The notes under the pieces were generated by a model. It was not told the DNA's origin. It searched no databases and saw nothing but the letters and a program-made list of their open reading frames with translations. DNA of 64,000 bases from positions 9,172,001 to 9,236,000 of the forward strand of contig JAJFZO010000566.1 of assembly GCA_021397835.1 (NCBI GenBank). The letters are read 5' to 3'. This DNA is from Moringa oleifera (Eukaryota > Streptophyta > Magnoliopsida > Brassicales > Moringaceae). A program made the translations under genes and the position numbers. Positions 51,382 to 62,759 of this stretch are shown one piece after another (position 1 is the stretch's first letter; every line of letters starts with the position of its first letter).

Positions 51382-52090
51382 AAAATAAGTTAATTGCTAA
51401 AGATAAGAACGAGCGAATCTAGTTTTTGAGAGCATGCCTTCCTAGAATAGGAAGTGTAGAGTTTATAAGTGAAGGCAAGCACAAATATCTATTTCATACT
51501 CTTCTTGTTAGCAAGGCACGTCCATTATAATGCCTACCGATTAGAAAGTCCTTAAGAACGAGAAAGCTGACCAAAAGACAATTCCATAACTGACTCTTGT
51601 TATTGAATCAAGGGGTTTGGCTTGTATCAGGCTCTAAAAGAGTTTTTCTTGAGCTACCAATCTTTTTATCTTTTTGGGTTGCATTCCTAAGGCAATATTT
51701 TTTATGGATTAAGATGAATTGATCTTTGCTATTGTGCCTCTTCTTCGTACTAGTTAATGTTGTGACTGTGCCTAATAAGAGTTTGTTCCTGCCCTAGATA
51801 GCTTTGAGGTTCTCGTTGATTGCACCTGTCCTTATTTGCCCTTTACTACTATAATATAATATAATAAAAGGTAAGGTAAAAGCAGCTTAAGCCTTCCAAT
51901 CACCCAAGAAACCCTTGATGAATCGCCTATAGATATATATACTTGTATTAAAAGTAAATATTTTTAAGTATGACTAAGCTAAGGAAGAATCGTAGTTCAT
52001 GCATCTTTCGTGATATCCCCAATCTACCATAGCTTGCTTACTTCTTCTCTTAATCCAATCAACTCATGTTGTCATTAATCCAATGCTCAA
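51382..52090. other. No gene recognised; possible continuation of NUMT copy 3
   Basis: Continuous with copy 3 past the point where the CACTA element interrupts the other copies. No frame or RNA gene recognised. Confidence 0.35.
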
Positions 52091-53704
52091 GGAACTAGAC
52101 CTTATGCAAAGCACCTTTATTACATAGAGTTGTATTCTAGATCATAAGGAAGGCCAATTAATATATTCTTCACCTACTAAGATAAAATTCTTGGGTTAAC
52201 CCTATGTCCAACATCTTGACTAATCAATTATCATCCTAGTTAGAGGTCTATACCCCAACAATCATACACCACATTAAGCCCTTACTCTAGATCATGAAAT
52301 GCTTTATAAGGACATCTTGGTATAGGGTTGGATCATCGGCCTTGGTGATAGCTCTCCTTTTACTAGTAAAGGGAGTTGGAAGGGATGCTATTATTGGTAC
52401 TACTCTCATTATCATCGGCACATATGCCTTTTTTTTTTTTCTATTAGCAAGGTCTTTCTTTACTACTGTTAGTATTAGCTTCTAGATATGCTTCTACTTT
52501 TACTGATGCTTATAGATTACTTGTTGGATCGAACTAAAAGAAAAAAAAAGAATAGGTTTGATCGACTTAGCCTTGGGTGGTAGATCGAAGGAACACTTAA
52601 CTGCGTCATCATGAAAACTATAGATGTCTAACCTTCATATCTGTTCTTTCTTAATAAAGGTAGGGATGGACTCTAAAATACTCCTTCAATCAGTTTTGAT
52701 GGTTTTTTCTTCACTTTTTCTTTTTGGCATGATCTAAGCATCCAAGCTAGCAGATCAAATCATGGGTTCTCATCCCAAAGAGGGAAGTTAGTTGGTTGGT
52801 TGAAATGCGACTATGCCTGGTGGACTATAGTCAAGTGGAGGGTGGCATCGTCTAATGTATAATAAGAGCATGCTTGATTTTTTTCTTTCACTTTGCGTAA
52901 GGAACTAGACCTTATGCAAAGCACCTTTATTATATAGAGCTGTATTTCAGATCATAAGAAAGGCTAATTAATATGTTCTTCACTCACTATGATAAATTTC
53001 GTTAGCTTAACCTTATGTCTAACATCTTGACTAATCAATTATTCATCCTAATTAGAGGCCTACACCACCAACCAATCATAGACCACATAAAGTCTTTTCT
53101 CTAGATCATGAAACGCTCTACAAGGACATCTTGGTATGAGGTTGGATCATCGGCCTTGGTGATGGCTCTCCTTACTAGTAAAAGGAACTAAAAGGGATGC
53201 TACTATCAGTACTACTCTCATTATCATCGACACATATGCCTTTTTTTTTTCTTTGCTATTAGCAAGAGTCTTTTTTAATATGCTTCTACTTTTACTGGTT
53301 CTTATATTGTTGGATTGAACTAAAAAATGAATAGGTTTAATTGACTTGGCCTTAGGTGATAGATCGAAGGAACACTCAACTGCATCATCACGACAACAAT
53401 AGATGTCTAACCTTCATATCTCTTCTTTCTTAATAAAGGTGGGGATGGATTCTGAAATACTCCTTTAATCAATTTCGATGGTTTTTTCTTCACCATTATT
53501 ATTATTTATTTTTTTTTTGCATGATCTAAACATCCAAGCTAGCAGATCAAATCATGGGTTCTCATCCTAAAAAGGGAAGTTAGTTAGTTGGTTGAAATGC
53601 GGCTATGCTCAGTGGACTACAGTCAACTGGAGGGTGGCATCGTCTAATGTATAATAAAAGCACGATTGCTTTTTTTTTTTTTCCCCTTTCATTTTGCTTA
53701 TTAG
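52091..53704. repeat. Direct tandem duplication, unit about 820 bases
   Basis: Unit A starts at GGAACTAGAC (52091) and unit B at the same string (52911). They stay alignable to about 53704, with substitutions and small indels. A hydrophobic frame in unit A (52294-52485) is not kept open in unit B, which argues against it being a gene. Unit A has an 18-base stretch (after 52750) and other small blocks that vary in B. Confidence 0.85.
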
Positions 53705-54040
53705 TTGAGGCACTATTGCATCTACATGTTCTTATCTAAGATATATGTATAGTGCTCATATAGCACATTTGTGAAGGACCAACGATGAGCTAGGTAGAAA
53801 ATAAGAGAAAGAATCCCTTATATATTTTAAAAAAAAAAAAAGGAAATGGCAGAGGGTTAAAATTAAGTTTCTTTTTTTCATCTAAATATTTGAAAGCTAA
53901 GACCATTTCAATGCTTATTTTCACCATGCATAAACTACACCGAATAAGCTAATACGAAAATAACATATACAAATAGGGCACCGATACACCTAATACATTA
54001 AAAACTCATTGCCCATGGGTAAATACTATTTCAACATCAA
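53705..54040. other. No gene recognised
   Basis: AT-rich with an A-run near 53830. It is the left flank of the copia remnant; I see no LTR here. Confidence 0.4.
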
Positions 54041-56160
54041 AAAGAAATTACTATAATAATGGAACCAAGAAAAAATGTGAGGAAGATCTTATATCTGTAA
54101 CCTACATTCTTAATAAAGTGCCTCACAAGAAAAATGATGCTATTCCTTATGAATTATGGAAAAAACAAAAAAAATTTTTTTACAAATACTTAAAAGTGTA
54201 AGGGTGCTTAGCTAAGGTGATTGTTCCAAACCCTCAAAAAGTAAAGGTAGGACCAAAAACCATCGACTGTATATTCAGTAGATATATAAATAATAGCAAT
54301 GCATGTCGATTTCTCATGAACAAATCTAACATTCCAGATATACATGAAAAGATAATTATTGAATTTTGAAATTCTTCATTTTTTTTAAATATATTTCCTT
54401 ATAAAGGTGTACAAGAGATGTTTTCTCTTAGAAGAAACTATAATATTACAATAGTAGTCTTTAAATCATGAAGAAGAATCTAGACACAGTAAGAGAATTA
54501 AAATATCCAAGTCATTTGGACTAATTTTTTAACCTATTTATTATAGAACAAGCCTCAAATATTTAAGGAAGCAATGTCGATCCCTAGAGCTCCATTTTGA
54601 AAAGACATTGTTCATAATGAAATTGAATCCATCATGCAAAATCATACTTAAGAGTTGGTTGATTTTCCTTCAAAGACCAAGCCTTTAGGATGTAAGTGGA
54701 TTTTCAAAGAAAATTTAAACTGGATGGATCAATTGGAAAATGTAAGGCTAAATTAGTAGTTAAACGTTTTAAACAAAGAGAAGGTCTTGACTTTTTTGAT
54801 ACATACTCACCAGTTATAAGAATAACATCAATTAGAATGCTCATTGCTACTGCTGAAATGCATATATTTAAAATTCATCAAATGGGTGTAAAACAACCTT
54901 TCTAAATGATTAATCAGAAGAAGAGATCTTCATGCAATAACCCGAAGGGTTTCTATACCAGGACAAGAAAATAAAGTGTATAGACTTATTAAATCTTTAT
55001 ATGGATTAAAGTAAAAGAAAATAAAGTGTATAGACTTGTTAAATCTTTATATGGATTAAACTAAGCACCAAAACAATGGCATATGAAGTTTTACAAAGTA
55101 ATGTTGTCAAATGGTCTTAAAATCAATGAATATGACAAATGTGTATATGCCAAAATCACACCAAATGGCTATGTCATAATTTGTCTTTATGCAAATGATA
55201 TGTTGATTATAGGTAGCAATAATGACATTATCAAAGCAACAAAAAGAATACTAATGAAAAACTATGATATGAAAGATATGGGTATAGTATAGTAGATACC
55301 ATATTAGAAATTAAAATTTTTAAGACATTAGATGGACTAGTATTATATCAATCACAATACATTGAGAAAATATTGAAAAAATATAATACATATGAAGATA
55401 GTCCAGTAAAACACCTATAGATATGAATTTATATTTGGTGACCAATGATGGTCAAGTCATATCTTAGTTAGAGTATTCTCATATCATTGGTAGTTTAATG
55501 CACTTAATGAACTGCACATGCCCTGACATAACTTATGCTGTAAATAAACTAAGTAAGTTTACAAGTGATCCACGAAAAAATCATTAAAAGGCATTAATTT
55601 GAGCTTTTAGATACCTAAAATATACATTAAATTTATGGGCTACATTATACTAAATATCCAGCTGTACTTGAAGGGTATAGTGATGCCAATTGGATATCAA
55701 ACACTAAAGACTCAAAATCTATGAGTGGTTATAGTTTCACAACGAGAGGTGGAGCTATGCCATAGAAGTCCTCCAAACATGTATAGCAACATCTACTATG
55801 AAATCAGAATACATAGCTTTTAACAAAGTTGGAGAAGAAGCAGAATGACTTCATAATTTCTTAAAAGACATTCCATATTGGCAAAAGCCTGTGCCTGCTC
55901 TATGTATTCATTATGACAATCAATTAGCAGTTGATAGAGTACATAGTAACATATATAATGGTAAGTTTGGACACATTCATCAAAGATACGATACTATAAA
56001 CTAGTTACTTTCAAGTGAAATAATTTCAATTGATTATATAAGGTCAAAGAATAACCTTACAGATCCACTTCCTAAAGGTTTGTCTGGGCATAAAGCAAGC
56101 TATTCAATGGGGGAAATGGGATTAAAGCCTATAATGAAAGAGTCATTGTGATAGTAACCT
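54041..56160 (+). pseudogene. Ty1/copia retrotransposon polyprotein, 5'-truncated and broken
   Basis: In order: integrase C-terminal sequence (PHKKNDAIPYELWKK near 54125-54170); reverse transcriptase starting CKWIFK near 54695; FKQREGLDFFDTYSPV and ITSIRMLIATAEMH; then KCVYAKITPNGYVIICLYANDMLIIGS (55134-55215); then the connection and RNase H region with [29 protein letters not shown] and TSTMKSEYIA (to about 55820); ending DPLPKGLSG and MGLKP near 56130. Many stops interrupt it. The catalytic YVDD box reads YAND (55188-55199), so a metal-binding Asp is lost. Gag, protease and most of integrase are missing, and no 5' LTR is seen. Confidence 0.9.
54965..55064 (+). repeat. 50-base tandem duplication inside the copia reverse transcriptase
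   Basis: The string AAGAAAATAAAGTGTATAGA starts at 54965 and again at 55015. The unit of 50 bases is not a multiple of three, so the duplication shifts the reading frame of the reverse transcriptase. Confidence 0.85.
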
Positions 56161-56209
56161 AAACCTAGCTAATTAATGATCTCAGTATCTAGCACTACTA
56201 CAAATAAAA

Positions 56210-56465
56210 GCTTTAATGACAGTTAAAAATGATTTTTAATGATAGTTGTAAAAGTGTCATCTTTGTTCATGTCATCTAAGGGAAGAAGTTTTAATGACAG
56301 TTATAGAAGTGTCATTAAAAGCATTACCTTTTAATGACAGTTCCAACATAACTGTCGTTAAAGGGGGGTACCCTTCAACGACAGTTCCAATGAAACTATC
56401 ATTAAAAAGGGTACCCTTTAACGACAATTCTGTTGGAACTGTCGTTAAAAGGGGATACCCATTAA
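56210..56465. repeat. Subterminal inverted-repeat array, left end of the complete CACTA
   Basis: Repeated TTTAATGACAGTT and AACTGTCGTTAAA motifs alternate in opposite orientations every 20-40 bases. Frames crossing it in both directions (56272-56514 and 56294-56494) are products of the repeat and not genes. Confidence 0.8.
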
Positions 56466-57014
56466 AGGTATTTTTTGTATTTATTTCAAAATAAATAAAA
56501 TTCAAATTATCCAAAACCTGTTTTCATATCAACCATATACATCAATACAATTCTTCACAATATATATGCAACCAAAATTTTTATGTTATTCACTTCAATA
56601 CCATTCTAACAGAGATCGTCATTACTTCTTTCATCTGAAAACACTCAAAATAATCTAATCCGAAAAAGTAATAAGAGACAAACAAAACAAAAGATCACTA
56701 ATGTTTGATGTTATAATTAAACTCTATACGTACAATACATAAGTTAAAATATTACACAATCCTAAAAATTCAACTATATAAATTCAATAATGGTCATGTG
56801 TACAAAAATCTTCAAGATTCAACTTTCTAATATGACACTCCAAAGAAATTTTTCAACCTCCTTTCTAACTTCATCAATATTCGATTGGGTGTAAGTATCT
56901 ATGTCCATTAACTATATTTCAAAAAAAAAAAAAAGGTTAGTCCAATTAAAATTTTTAATAAACACATCAATTAATTACTTAAGTATTTACATAAGCAAAT
57001 GATTAAAAACTTAC

Positions 57015-57256
57015 CATTTTTGCATATGGGATATTTCTATCACGTCTATCAATGATGTTCCTTAAAAATTTCCATATATATATAACTGATTCCGTATCTC
57101 GTATGGGGTACGACGCTTCATGTTGCCACATTTAATACATGGACACCGAATTAATTCAGGGTTATCACTATTCTGAACAACATAATCTAAAAAGTTATTC
57201 ACCCGTACATCATATGCCTCTGATCTTCTATCAGCAAACATCCAAGTTTTATCCAT
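57015..57256 (-). pseudogene. CACTA transposase N-terminus (transposase-associated domain exon)
   Basis: The ATG at 57256 opens MDKTWMFADRRSEAYDVRVNNFLDYVVQNS and continues with a CPCIKCGN zinc-ligand motif and a YEIRNQLYIYGNF end. This is the plant transposase-associated domain found at the start of TnpD-type CACTA proteins. After a stop at 57062 a shifted frame continues (FLRNIIDRRDRNIPYAKM) to a GTAAGT splice donor near 57013, and the same block and donor recur in the NUMT-edge CACTA copies. The TNP2 catalytic domain that should follow is absent. Only a helper-dependent relic remains. Confidence 0.85.
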
Positions 57257-57701
57257 TCTGAAATTTAAAAGACATTTAATTATTTACGTTTCAAGCATCT
57301 AATATACTATTTTGAACAGCATAATCTAATTAATTATCTATTTAAAATTTAACTAAATATATTAATTTATGTTAACAATAAATCAATATAATTAAATTTG
57401 ATAAAACATACCAATTAATCTTACGTAAAAAAATTAATTCAACTATAAATTCATCTACACCTACTATATAATTAATTTATCAAAATATAAATTCATCTAA
57501 TTAACATTTTTAATTTATTAATTAATCTAAAAATTTTAATAATTATGAAATAATAAATATATCAATATATATCCATTCATATCAAATATGTTCATCCAAA
57601 TATATTAATGAAAAAAATTAAAATTTCATCATTCAATAACAATTCACCTAACACAATTAAACAAAAACTTCTCAAAATAAAATTTCATCTACCTGTATAG
57701 A

Positions 57702-58190
57702 GAATGGCCAGAGAAGAGTGGGGAAAAGGTTGCCACCAACTACCCCAGCTAGTTATGGATGGACTGCAGATAGGAGAATCGCCGGAGAATGGTTGCTGTG
57801 TGGACAAAGACCAAAACAGAGAGTGCTAGAAACGTTGCCAGCAGCTACACCAGCTGATTCTGGATTCACTGCAGAAAGGAGAATGGCCAGAGAAGAGTGG
57901 GGAAACGGCTGCCACCAGCTACCCCAGCTGGTTGTGGATGGACTGCAGACAGGAGACTCGCCGGATAATGGCTGCTGTGTGGACAAAGACCAAAACAAAG
58001 AGTGCTGGAAACACTGCCAGCAGCTACACCAGCTGGTTCTGGATTGACTGCAAAAAGGAGAATGGCCGAAAAAGAGTGGGGAAAAGGCTGCAACCAGCTC
58101 AACCAACTACCCCAGCTGGTTGTGGATGAACTGCAGACAGGAGAATCATCGGAGAATGGAAGGCTAGCGGTGCAGCTGCTTCTGGACAGT
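57702..58190. repeat. Tandem repeat, 179-base period, about 2.7 copies
   Basis: The phrase GAATGGCC recurs at 57702, 57881 and 58060. Units contain CACCAGCTACCCCAGCTGGTT and GTGTGGACAAAGACCAAAAC and are GC-richer than the surroundings. Long frames on both strands (57718-58196 and 57753-58106) come from the repeat and are not genes. Confidence 0.85.
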
Positions 58191-58264
58191 CTGTGAAGAG
58201 GAGAATTCTGACCTTAGAGAGAAAAAATGAAGCGAGAGGTTATGGTGGGCTCTAGAGGGCTCTG

Positions 58265-58372
58265 GAAAAAAATTTAGAACCCCACTCTGGCCTTCAACGC
58301 CAGTTCTTACAGAGCTGACGTTGAAGGTCAGTACACTGGCCTTCAACATCAGTTCTGTAAGAACTATCCGAG
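58265..58372. repeat. Internal hairpin motifs, GC-rich version of the CACTA subterminal repeat
   Basis: Contains GGCCTTCAACGCCAGTTCTT, then AGAGCTGACGTTGAAGG, then GGCCTTCAACATCAGTTCTG. These look like the terminal TTTAATGACAGTT motif with C in place of T and G in place of A. It abuts the captured RPT2 start codon. Confidence 0.65.
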
Positions 58373-58374
58373 CC

Positions 58375-58837
58375 ATGGGTCAGGGTTCATCAGGGGGTCT
58401 GAACCGGTAGGGTGACTGGAAGCCAGACGGCAGCGACAAGAAAGAAAAGAAGTTCAAGCCAGCGGCACCCCCTGCTCGGGTTGGTCGCAAGCAAAAGGGG
58501 CCCGAGGCTGCTGCTCGGCTCCCCACAGTGACACCTTCAACGAAGTGCAAGCTTAGATTGCTAAAGCTGGAAAGAATCAAAGACTATCTGTTAATGGAAG
58601 AAGAGTTCGTGAGCAATCAGGAGCGGCTTAAGCCCCAGGAGGAGAAGGCCAAGAGGATCAATCCAAGGTTGATCCCATGGTGTCTATAATGAAGTTCTTT
58701 CTGTTGTAGGACAGCTGTAAGATGAAGTTGATCCCATGGTGTCTGTAATGAAGTTTAAGAAAGCTCCATTGGAATCATATGCTGATTTGGGAGGTTTAGA
58801 TTCCCAGATACAGGAAATTAAAGAAGCAGTGGAGCTC
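58375..58837 (+). pseudogene. Captured fragments of RPT2 (26S proteasome regulatory ATPase, Rpt2/S4)
   Basis: RPT2 encodes a AAA-ATPase ring subunit of the 19S proteasome cap. Fragment A begins at the ATG at 58375: MGQGSSGGLNR, a stop at 58408, then [55 protein letters not shown] and [12 protein letters not shown], with a one-base frameshift near 58650, ending at about 58673. Fragment B (58697-58837) reads [28 protein letters not shown] and EIKEAVEL. The part of RPT2 between A and B is missing, and a 30-base piece of B (58668-58697) is duplicated at the join. The Walker ATPase motifs were not captured. No product is expected. Confidence 0.92.
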
Positions 58838-58972
58838 ACTAGGGTTGAAGGCCAGAAAAGTGGGATAACTCTGCTTTTGTGTTGCCTCGCAATTTCACTG
58901 AAACTAAGGAAAGAACTCAAATCACCAACCATAGCTTAAACAAAAAGACCATGGTTTCTTACAGCTGCAGTA

Positions 58973-59440
58973 ATGGTCTTCAATCCGGACCTTGGTGCTG
59001 CCTCTTGCAACAACAGCTGCAGCCATTGCTGCAGAGCAATGGCTGCTTACAGCTGCAGCAATGGTCTTCAATCTGGACCTTGGGGCTGCCTCTTGCAGCA
59101 ATAGCAGCAGCCATTGCTGTAGAGCAATGGCTGCTTACAACTGCAGAGTAATGGCTGCTTACAGCTGTAGCAATGGTCTTCAATCCGGACCTTGGTGCTG
59201 CTTTTTGCAGCAACAGCAGCAGCCATTGCTCTGCAGAGCAATGGCTGCTTACAGCTACAGCAATGGTCTTCAATCCGGACCTTGGTGCTGCCTCTTGCAG
59301 CAACAGCAGCAGCCATTGCAGCAGAGTAATGGCTGCTTATAGCTGCAGCAATGGTCTTCAATCTAGACCTTGGTGCTGCCTCTTGCAGCAACAGCAGCAG
59401 CCATTGCTGCAGCAGCAGCAACCCATGCTGCTGCAATATT
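58973..59440. repeat. Tandem repeat, about 88-112-base period, five copies
   Basis: ATGGTCTTCAAT recurs at 58973, 59061, 59173, 59263 and 59351. Units are rich in CAGCAG and TGCTGC triplets and internally palindromic (GCAGCAGCCATTGCTGC). The long frames here on both strands encode Cys/Gln/Ser or Ala/Leu-rich repeats and are translation artefacts. Confidence 0.85.
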
Positions 59441-59443
59441 GGC

Positions 59444-59640
59444 CTTTGACGCCAGTTCTTCAAGAACTGGCGTCAAAGTTTTAACATTTAACGTCAGTCC
59501 CATGAGAACTGATGTTAAAAGTTTTTAAACACCTTACTTTTGATGACAGTTTTGAAATAACTGTCATAAAAAATGTTGATAAATCTTTTAATGATAGTTC
59601 TTTGAATAACTGTCATTAAATTGGTGTCAATTATTATAAT
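59444..59640. repeat. Subterminal inverted-repeat array, right end of the complete CACTA
   Basis: Three hairpins in series: TTTGACGCCAGTTCTTCAAG with its inverse, TTTAACGTCAGTCCCATGAG with its inverse, and TTTTGATGACAGTT / TTTAATGATAGTT with inverses. The motif becomes more AT-rich toward the terminus. Confidence 0.8.
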
Positions 59641-60173
59641 TTTTATAGTAGTGTAGGTTTAAAAAGAACAACTAAATTATGAAGGCCTCAGCATTTACAC
59701 TAAGGAGAAAATATCTTCTACCCATTTTTTTATGGTAAAATAGTATCGTTTGCGATATGTGTTAGGATAAATTAAACTTTTAATATTCTTATAGCTTGAA
59801 AATCTAAGTAAGGTATAATAGAATACTTTTAATAAGAAATCACCAATATGAGTATGAAAAAGGCCGTTTTTATAAGAATTATAAGGTTAAATTCTCTAAA
59901 GCACTCATGAAACCAAGATTATATAGGGCCAAAATAAACATAAACGTGATACTAAAAGAGACTGTGTGAATATTATTCTCTTGTTTTACGACAACAGCTG
60001 AACAATTTAAGATATCGCGTTTACTAATTAGTGAATTAAATATGATAATATGTCATTATGGGAGGTTTAAAGCCATAAGCTACCTATCTTGATGTAGTTT
60101 CTTCTTATTATGCTCTCTTAAATGTTTGCATTAGTCATTTGTATTTTAAGAAATTTTCATTCATGTTGGTAAT

Positions 60174-60560
60174 TGTTAGAAAAGGAATCTAAAAAGAAAA
60201 AAAATGAATGGAAAGGTCTATGGTTTCCTTTTGAATGAAAATGTTCCTTTTTCATTAAAGATGCATCATTTCCCTTTTGGATGCATCTTTTGGAAAGATC
60301 CGCTCCTCCAAAGCTACTTATTAACAGCTATAAAAGGCCTCATTCATAACTATTTCAATCATCCAATACAAAGCAATTGGTTCTTGCTCCCTTTTATTTT
60401 TGAAAAAAAAACTTTTTTTGATAGAAGATAACCATAAGTTGGTTCATTGTTCTTGTGAATTAAAGTACTATTTTCACAAGAAAAGATCATTGTATCCTAA
60501 GAGACATTCACCATTAATCTAATAACACTAATTGAAGGGTGACTATGTCTTAAGGGCATA
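60174..60560 (+). repeat. Probable 3' LTR of the copia element
   Basis: The start is placed at TGTTAGAAAAGG (60174) because copia elements of this type begin their LTR with TGTTRGAAAA just after a purine-rich tract; here the tract is degraded. A TATA-like TATAAAAG lies at 60329-60336. The right end is not clear. No second LTR is present to prove it. Confidence 0.45.
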
Positions 60561-62387
60561 AAGTCAAACTTTAGCCTCGGCCTAGCACAAGTACAGTGCT
60601 ACATGTTGCATGATATTGTAAGTTTATTCCAGTTTATTATCCATCTAATTACTTGGCAAAAGTAATTTAAATATTATTTCAAGTTGTTGGTTTGTGTGTT
60701 ATTATATAACATATAACATCATATGACTTGGGTGAATAAATTATGGAATAAGCTTCTAAAAACCAATTATATTAGTTTAACTTACATGGCTTGATAGAAT
60801 GATGTCCACTTATTATATGTTTATTTTTAAATTTTTTGATAATAATAATGAAGAAATTTTAGTAAAGATCTTGATTATAGAAAACTTTAAGTAAAGATTC
60901 TAGCGATATATGATGCATCTACATTTAATCTCATGACATCCTCTAGTGGAGGATAACACCATATATTCCAAGTTGCTATGACCTATTGCTCATTAAGCAC
61001 TTGCAGCTCCTCTAGTAGATGTGTTGCATTTAAAAGCAACACCCTCGGAGCTTGCAAACCACGTTAACCTATATGATACCAATTTTTGGTGATCATTATT
61101 ACCTTTGAATGTAACTCTTGACCTATCATCAATCAAAATCCATTCCATATCCAAGTGAATTAAGGCTCAGTCACAAGATGATGACCACATAGAATAAACT
61201 TATGCATTATAACCACCCCACGTCATATTGAATTGCACCAATCCGCCAATGTGTTTCTTGAATTTTCTCTTTATCCATGGCAAGATAATTTATTTGAATA
61301 GAATATTTATTATTAGTTTGAATGAATCCATGGCTCCTTATCCACAGTAATACATGGATAACCCATAAGTTATAAACATTCAAGATATCGTCATGTAAGG
61401 CTATGGCAAACACATATAGAAATGGTTACACTCCTGAAAAAAAATATCAAGCATCCAGTTCACCATGATTTGATACCATCATCCTAGTTAAAAGAGATAT
61501 TCTCATTAAAGGGATCCAATAATTAATTATCAATATCAAACATTATTATGTCTAATTAGGTGTTTAGCCCAGTGTATGTATCAACTAACTTTATTTCCAA
61601 TATGATATCAAAGTAACACCGAATTTATATCTTAAAAGTCGTCTTGCATTAAGATAAATAACACACATAGAAATTTAATCCTTCGACAAACACGCATGGT
61701 TAAATGTTTATTAACTTCTGGTCATTACAGGCATATTCTACCTAGCTTAATTGATATGTACAATCGATCACTTATGGTTTGTTGGAATATCTAACTTACC
61801 TAATTAATCCTGATTACTACAAAATGAATTTATGGCAATCATAATTTTTAATTCAATTTTTTCACTTGCACATTGGCTAAACCACTAAGAATGCATATGA
61901 CGTGGCATGATAATTATATCTCGTGTTTGATTTGTGAGATATCCATTTTGGTACTCAATAATAAATAATGAAGAAAAAGAAATTACGTCCAATAAGGAAT
62001 GTCTTGCTACCTTAAATAGGGGAATATATCATAAGGCCCAAATGACATGATCAATAAGTTGTACATAGTTGTAACGTAAATCTGGGAGATTCAAGTTCTA
62101 CTTTAAAGATATTCAAACTAATCTTGCCTATTATATTCCAACCCAAGCACCATGTGGAAGATTTGAAGCATTATATAACCCGTTACTTGAGGATCAATCT
62201 AGTGAATATTTCTCTATAACTCTTAAGTTTAGATTCAAGTAACCATTAGATAACTTGGGTTATGGATCAATAATAATCCTAATTACCACAAATATGACTT
62301 CAAAGTGAATATTCGAACACATTTAAAATTACTTTATCATTTCAAGTAGTATTTAAATTACCTTACCATTGTAACCCTGGTCAATAA
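60561..62387. other. AT-rich spacer, no gene recognised
   Basis: Only short unsupported frames (for example 61207-61413 minus) are present. Some text around 61560-61720 has the look of decayed retrotransposon sequence, but I cannot match it to a family. Confidence 0.4.
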
Positions 62388-62759
62388 CACTACAAAAAAA
62401 ATTAAAAAATAGTGACACAATATAGCGATAGACAAAATCAATCACTAAATGGTGACAAAAGTAATAATTTATTACAAAATAAAAATTTTAACATAGTGAT
62501 AGAATAATGATAGATTAGTAGCACACATTAGCGACAGACATTACCTTCATTATTAAATTTATTTTTTAATTAATTTTATATTAATTTAATCAACTAAAAA
62601 ATAGATTAGTTACCAAATTTTAATCAATTATTAATCAAAGATCTAGTGACTCCTAGGCATCGGTTGCTATGCAAACAATGTAGCCTAGTGACCACCCCAT
62701 AGGTAATCGCGAATACTGCGAGCTTAGCCTTCGGAGGAAGCCATGGTAGCAAACTTAAT

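Larger units (their letters stand above)
56193..59653 (-). mobile_element. Complete non-autonomous CACTA element (Pack-CACTA) with captured proteasome gene
   Basis: The left end is CACTACTACAAATAAAAG; the right end is TTTTTATAGTAGTG, its imperfect inverse. A 3-base target duplication TAG flanks it (56190-56192 and 59654-59656), as expected for CACTA. Total length is 3461 bases. It holds subterminal hairpin arrays at both ends, a minus-strand transposase-associated exon (57062-57256), a 179-base tandem repeat (57702-58190), two rearranged RPT2 fragments (58375-58837) and a roughly 90-base tandem repeat (58973-59440). The transposase catalytic region is missing, so it could move only with help. 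Its left 850 bases match the CACTA ends beside the NUMT, so all three belong to one family. Confidence 0.92.
54041..60560 (+). mobile_element. Degraded Ty1/copia element, interrupted by a CACTA element
   Basis: The pol remnant (54041-56160) continues as non-coding 3' sequence to 56192, is broken by the CACTA insertion, and resumes at 59654 (GTTTAAAAAGAACAACTAAATTATG). Joining across the insertion gives a normal copia downstream region. A probable 3' LTR begins near 60174. The right limit is approximate. Confidence 0.75.

Noticed and set aside
52294..52485. Hydrophobic 63-codon frame that could be a membrane protein
   Set aside because: The second unit of the duplication does not keep the frame open and no family is recognised.
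58380..58580. Minus-strand frame opposite the RPT2 fragment
   Set aside because: It is the antisense shadow of fragment A; the plus strand gives the clear proteasome match.
58960..59440. Regularly spaced repeats that might suggest a CRISPR array
   Set aside because: The units are adjacent imperfect tandem repeats without unique spacers, inside a plant transposon.
58980..59484. Long overlapping frames on both strands, up to 131 codons
   Set aside because: They are translations of the tandem repeat inside the CACTA element, open in several frames at once because the units lack stops.
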